Shown: positions 59,573 to 64,000 of the stretch, one piece after another
How the letters are laid out: each line of letters opens with the position of its first letter
How positions within the stretch are numbered: the first letter of the stretch is position 1
Source: Ascidia mentula
Lineage: Eukaryota > Chordata > Ascidiacea > Phlebobranchia > Ascidiidae
Assembly (NCBI GenBank): GCA_947561715.1
Contig: OX387201.1
Coordinates: forward strand, 4,730,001-4,794,000
Direction: 5' to 3'
DNA length: 64,000 nt
The notes under the pieces: model-generated
The model's input: the letters and a program-made list of their open reading frames with translations, nothing else
What the model was told of the DNA's origin: nothing
Database searches by the model: none
Made by a program: the position numbers and the translations under genes

Positions 59573-60573
59573 TTTGCGGAGCAAATATGTGCCTGTTTTA
59601 TGTATGAAATTTCTTACTTAACGTCTACCAAAAATCAAAAACGAACGACGTTACTTTGCACGTACATTCTATTGCGTTCAGTGTTGTTGTGCTTTTGTTC
59701 CGCTTAACGAATTTCTTTCAATTGGCATTTCGGCTGCAATTCACCGCACAAAAATCCTACATTGAAACGCATTGGCTTAACGCAGTTGGAATTGTTTTAT
59801 CAGACTGTGCATTTTTGTAAACAGACTGGGTGTTGTCCAAAACCCATTTTAACGAGTCTTCTGCTTCGTTTCTCTCGGGTTTACTGTTAAAACTGCAGTT
59901 ACTGAAATTGTTGCAAACAGACATGGTGCCAAGAAAACTATCACCAAACAAACGTGCAAAGCTTGCAGCGACAAAGTAATCGTGATAGTGTACTTGTAAT
60001 GCTGACTACAATAAACAACTTGTTTGTTCTAATGAGCGAATTTATGTTGATCGCTGAGCTAACCTAAACTTGGATTCAAGTCAAACCTTACAAAATTTTT
60101 CCCACGTATGACTTGTGAAATCCTGCAAATAGGTTTTTGTACTGGTTGAGTTCCTCTTTAACCGTGAGTCAGCCGTAATGCGGTTGACGTTATAAAGGTT
60201 GATAATTGGATTAATTTAGAAAATTGATAATTGGTTGTTAGTTTCTGGTCGGACACGATGTTGCAACTATAGGGTTTATGTGACGCCCACCGCAGGTAAA
60301 TACGTCACTGGCAACGCCCAATAGTCAGCATCGTCTGTGGGTGGCTTTGGCACTGCGCAAAGTGTGGATATTTTACGTGTTTGCGTTTGCAGGGACGTCA
60401 CGTTTGCAAAAAGAAAACACCCGGAATCCTATGAATATCAAAAAACATTTGCCAAGCACTACCTTTGCGACCTTTTAATCAAAATATAACGATGACGAAA
60501 CATATCTTGGATGACAAAGCGGCGACGAGAGCTATGCTTCAATTGCGTAACGTTTCTTTCTCCCTCAGTCTTA

Positions 60574-61939
60574 AGGCTGATTCCCACTGGCTAACGATAC
60601 GACAACGATTGGGAAATACCCGCGCCTCGCCCGATTTCGCAAACCGTCTCTGATACGACGCTGCGATGGCGCATGTACACTGGTACGATCGTACGCTACG
60701 CAAGTGCTTCGGTGTGTTTTGTGTATAGTTCCAGTAAAGTTAAAAGTTCGCGTGCAAACCTTCTTCAAAGCATCTTGTTTATAGAGAAATAATTGATAGA
60801 GCTCCAAAACCACAATGTTGATGCATTCAAAATTTATTCACGCTTTCAAAACACATGATCAACAATATGAAAGAATTGTAAATGATTTGCTGCTATTATT
60901 TTCACAAAACTTAATTTGTTGTTTTTTGAATATGTACAGAACATGCATTTTGTGAAAAACAACCCAATTACAAGCCTAGTAAGTAGGTCACTTCATTACC
61001 AACTGCTTGAAATACAATCTGTTGTTTTTTTCTCTTCTGTAAACAATAAATTTGTCAATTTTATTAAGAACTGAAGGTGTTACCAGGAATACATATAAAT
61101 ATCTGACAATATTAAATGCTTAAGCATCAAGTACAATTCAAATTATAGGTATTCTGCTAGCAATCACTGTTCCATTTATCTTTTTAAATTGTCAAAATAT
61201 TTAAAAATATATATTTTTTTGAGTTTAATTATTACTGACAAACCACAAAAAGCTATACTGACACTACAATATTAAACATTATGTAACTTGAGCAAACCTA
61301 TACACACATTCTGTGTGAAAAATTCCATTACAGGTATATGCAAAAATTCCTGGTCCTAGTAATAGTAAATGACTGTAACAAAAGCACTTTTTGATAAACT
61401 GCTGCTGCTACATGCTAACATCTTGTACATATTCACTCTTACATATATTGAGTCCTAAAATTGCATTTATTTGTAAGCTATTACAATTGTTATAAAGATA
61501 GTTGTTTTAATATAACAGATGTTTACAAATAATAATTAAAAACTTTCATTTGTAGTTTGATCACACATGAACCATCACAAATTTGTTGTAAATATCATGA
61601 AAAATGGGGAAATTTTTTTTTTTATATAAACTTGAATCATTATTCACCAGTAGTGAGCATTAAAACAATCCTAAATCACTTGTGAACAGCACAGCGAATC
61701 ATATTTTCAACTCTGCAACAAGCCATTTCGTTACGACGTGCTTACGACGTACGACGGAGTAGAATTCAATTCTACTCGATCGTAGCGTCGTTAGATCGAC
61801 TTCTTTCGTCGTAAGCGGCGCCGCCGAATGCTTCTCCGACGGCGCTCCGACGCAGTGGGCATACAACTGCTCCGACGGTCGTTACCGTCGTATCGCAAGG
61901 CCCTTACGACGCGCTTACGACGGCAGTGGGCATCAGCCT
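60574..61939. mobile_element. Non-autonomous PIF/Harbinger-type element, about 1.37 kb
   Basis: Left end AGGCTGATTCCCACTG, right end inverted AGGCTGATGCCCACTG (15 of 16), flanked by 3-bp TTA at 60571-60573 and 61940-61942, the target duplication typical of PIF/Harbinger. Terminal 150-200 bp are GC-rich and full of CGACG/CGTCG words; the interior is AT-rich with no open frame. Assignment to superfamily is from TSD and TIR only. Confidence 0.75.
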
Positions 61940-62522
61940 TTAGGGTGGAATGCAGAAACCCCGCTTAACTTTAAGCCCGGCTTAAATCCCCGCTTAACTT
62001 TTAAGCGCTATGCAGAAACCCCGCTTAACTTTAAGCCCGGCTTAAATCCCCGCTTAAAACGTCATAAGTTAAGCGGGGATTGTCGGGCGCTTAAAACCCC
62101 GCTTAACTTTTGGACGTAGCAACTGCTTGACGACGGCAAAACTGCGCTACCAGGTCCCTGAGTTCGGGTGTAGTCGACAGTCGGTAAAAACGGCAAAAAT
62201 AGCTAATATTTGTGCTACAGGTGGCAGAATGTAAGAATTTTTGTTAGATTATTGAATATTTGTTCAAAAGAGAGGGTGCTGGGGTGTTTTTCAGTGGTAA
62301 GTTGTCTGAAAAAGGTGATAGTATAGTCAATTTTTTAATTTTATTGGGCAAAATGATTTGATGTACATTGACATGTTATATTTTAAGTAAATTTTACAAC
62401 AACATGATTTAGCAATTAGACTATTACCAAATAGAGCATTTTTTCTAACTTGGTTTCAAATTTTATTAAATTTAGGCATTATTTAAAGAAGTTGATCTAT
62501 AACATTTAAATAATCTGCTAAA

Positions 62523-63566
62523 ATGGAAACCTTGGACCTTCTATCATTTCTTGATGATGATGATTTAGATCTTGTGGAAGAAACAACATCAATTCCACAC
62601 AGGACTCTTCATGACTGGCAAAACCCTTTGGAGCGTTACACTGATGCAGAATTTAGATCCCGGTACCGTTTTACAAAAGATGTTGTTGGTGAACTATATA
62701 CCAAATTACAACCTGGTATTACACAGCGACAGCAAGCCATACCATCTATGATTCAGCTGCTGATTACCTTGCGGTTTTTTGCAACTGGTCATTTTCAAAC
62801 TAGCGATGGAGATTTGGTTAAATGCCATCAAACCACTGTGTGTCGTGTTGTAAAGCGAATTACTTGTTTAATTGCATCGCTACACCACACTCTAATCAAG
62901 TTTCCAAGTGCTAATGAACTGTCTTCTGTGAAGCAAAAGTTCTATTCAATATCTCGGTTTCCCTCTATCATCGGAGCTATTGACTGTACTCACATACCAA
63001 TAGTCTCCCCTGGAGGTGATAACGCAGAAGTGTTTCGCAACCGTAAGGGTTATTTTTCCATCAATGTCCAGTGTGTCTGTGACCCATCGATGCAAATTAC
63101 TAATGTTGTTGCACGATGGCCTGGCTCCACTCATGACTCCAGGATTTTCGATAACAGCAGGTTATGTGCAGAGATGGAAGACAACCAACACTCTGGCATT
63201 TTACTTGGTGATGGGGGGTATGCATGTCGTAAATATTTGCTAACCCCCTTGCAGAATCCCCAAACACCAGCTGAAATTCGATATAATCGCAGTCACATAA
63301 AAACAAGAGGAATTATCGAAAGAACTTTTGGAGTTTTGAAGCAGCGGTTTCGATGTCTTCGAATTCCTTTGCGGACAAAACTTGAAAACTCTCTTCCAAT
63401 TATAGTTGCAGTTGTGTGCCTCCATAACTTCGCAATTCAAAGAAGAGATGTTATTCCTTTTGAAGCCAGTGATGAAGAAATCAACATCACACCACCTGCA
63501 GAGGCACCATCATCAACTAATGGTAGAAGATTTAGACAATACTTTATTGAGCATCATTTTTCATAA
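62523..63566 (+). CDS. Harbinger transposase (HARBI1-like), 347 aa
   Basis: Single uninterrupted frame from ATG at 62523 (context aaaATGG), about the length of HARBI1 (roughly 350 aa). The DDE catalytic triad is visible: D154 in G-A-I-D-C-T-H, D230 in L-L-G-D-G-G-Y, E266 in I-I-E-R-T-F-G, with 35 residues between the last two. Family landmarks W-P-G-S-T-H-D-S-R-I-F and L-K-Q-R-F-R-C-L are present. The N-terminal part has a helix-turn-helix-like region (H-Q-T-T-V-C-R-V-V-K-R-I, about residues 101-112) that likely binds DNA. No premature stop or frameshift, so the element may be recent. Alternative: a domesticated HARBI1-type host gene, less likely given the flanking terminal repeats. Confidence 0.93.
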   Translation: METLDLLSFLDDDDLDLVEETTSIPHRTLHDWQNPLERYTDAEFRSRYRFTKDVVGELYTKLQPGITQRQQAIPSMIQLLITLRFFATGHFQTSDGDLVKCHQTTVCRVVKRITCLIASLHHTLIKFPSANELSSVKQKFYSISRFPSIIGAIDCTHIPIVSPGGDNAEVFRNRKGYFSINVQCVCDPSMQITNVVARWPGSTHDSRIFDNSRLCAEMEDNQHSGILLGDGGYACRKYLLTPLQNPQTPAEIRYNRSHIKTRGIIERTFGVLKQRFRCLRIPLRTKLENSLPIIVAVVCLHNFAIQRRDVIPFEASDEEINITPPAEAPSSTNGRRFRQYFIEHHFS

Positions 63567-64000
63567 TTTGTATTGTATAATGCCTTTGAAATTTTGCAGT
63601 TTTTGAAATATGTAATAGTTTTTTTCATGTAAAAGCAGGTATAATAGAGCTCCTGGCGAAAGGTCCTGCTTACCAAAAAAACCTAATGATCGCACAGGGA
63701 TTACCTCATGGGTGCGATTGGAAAATCTCAAATTTTGTGTACAAATTCTATTGTGTTTTATTATTCTGCCTGCTCAGTCCTTTATTACCCTGCCGCTTTT
63801 CTTGCATGCACTCATTGTAGTACTGATGATGAACGCAGTTAGTGTTCGAAACGTTTACTATTTCTAATGTATAACAGCATTTTAGCTTTGGCTTTCATCT
63901 TCAAAGTTATTAACTCCAAATATTTTGCACCCAAGTATTCTGTATGGCTTATGGAATAAATACTGTAACTGCAACAAGTGTTCGTTATTGAACCAGGGGC
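63567..64000. other. Right edge, downstream of transposase
   Basis: AT-rich. The word 'actgatgatgaacgcagttagtgttcgaaacg' region near 63820-63852 is of a kind seen near ends of some non-LTR or Penelope-like elements, so a second element may be nested here. Nothing else recognised. Confidence 0.3.

Larger units (their letters stand above)
54840..60372. repeat. Tandem triplication, unit about 1.8 kb
   Basis: Three units begin near 54.95, 56.70 and 58.50 kb (landmarks 55191, 56940 and 58745; spacings 1749 and 1805 bp). The second and third are nearly identical, the first is more diverged. Each carries two exon-1-like segments of the motif family on the minus strand and a plus-strand 86-90-aa frame (beginning near L-N-L-Q-C-N-N-V-A-L-E) that survives in all three but has no recognised domain. 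Confidence 0.85.
61943..64000 (+). mobile_element. Autonomous-looking Harbinger element, right end outside window
   Basis: Begins GGGTGGAATGCAGAAACCCC directly after the TTA that also serves as right target site of the neighbouring element. Subterminal repeats follow: a 60-bp unit starting at 61951 and again at 62011, rich in CCCCGCTTAA and its inverse TTAAGCGGGG (62076 onward), as expected of transposase or Myb-partner binding sites. It contains the transposase gene at 62523-63566. The matching right terminus is not found up to 64000. The usual second Harbinger gene (Myb/SANT protein) is not seen here and may lie beyond the edge. Confidence 0.65.

Overview
The window is eukaryotic and looks like invertebrate animal DNA. 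It is AT-rich. Coding sequence is split into very short exons with GT-AG (occasionally GC-AG) introns, there is a ZU5-UPA gene family, and there are PIF/Harbinger, LINE and TIR elements. A tunicate (ascidian) is my best guess for the source, from the compact introns and base composition; I cannot prove it.

Nearly everything between about 1 and 53.6 kb on the minus strand is one expanding gene family built from interchangeable short exons, almost all joined in phase 1. The recurrent exons encode short beta-strand-type repeats: N-terminal 'M-x-x-N-x-F-S-N-C-x-F ... E-A-x-G-D-M-H-I-D-K-S-T', then 'G-V-Q-G-N-V-N-M', then 'G-D-S-Y-G-G-x-K-Y-N-F-S-G-A-T-V ... N-V-G-D-H-G-T-V-N-Q'. The last resembles RHIM and other amyloid signalling motifs of innate immunity (inference). 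Two family architectures are visible. (1) Small motif-only proteins: a 4-exon, 139-aa gene at 1121-2659 with a truncated tandem copy at 3120-4186, and a 4-exon, 82-aa gene at 8213-9107 with a duplicate at 27005-27938. (2) Motif plus ZU5 plus UPA-like proteins: two complete reading frames at 12843-15569 (430 aa, 9 exons) and 15800-19703 (411 aa, 8 exons), and two 5'-incomplete paralogs at 44069-46696 and 49177-51683. The ZU5 domains end in HFS or HFT, the position of autoproteolysis in PIDD1, UNC5CL and NLRP1/CARD8 FIIND domains. No death domain follows.

Layout: 0-7.4 kb, small motif genes and dispersed repeats; 7.4-12.1 kb, a block with a small secreted-peptide ORF, the 82-aa gene and low-complexity exon cassettes, duplicated at 26.2-31.0 kb; 12.8-19.7 kb, two head-to-tail ZU5-UPA genes; 20-26.2 kb, relic exons, a 1.3 kb TIR transposon and a 5'-truncated LINE; 31-43.4 kb, a higher-order tandem array (about 3.03 kb period) of exon cassettes with a tRNA-like hairpin repeat; 43.5-51.7 kb, two more ZU5-UPA genes with their cassettes; 51.9-53.7 kb, relics; 54.9-60.3 kb, a 1.8 kb unit in three copies; 60.6-64 kb, a non-autonomous Harbinger-type element abutting an apparently autonomous Harbinger element with an intact 347-aa transposase that runs off the window.

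All exon joins were worked out by eye from splice signals, reading phase and comparison of paralogs in the window; no transcript or database evidence was available.
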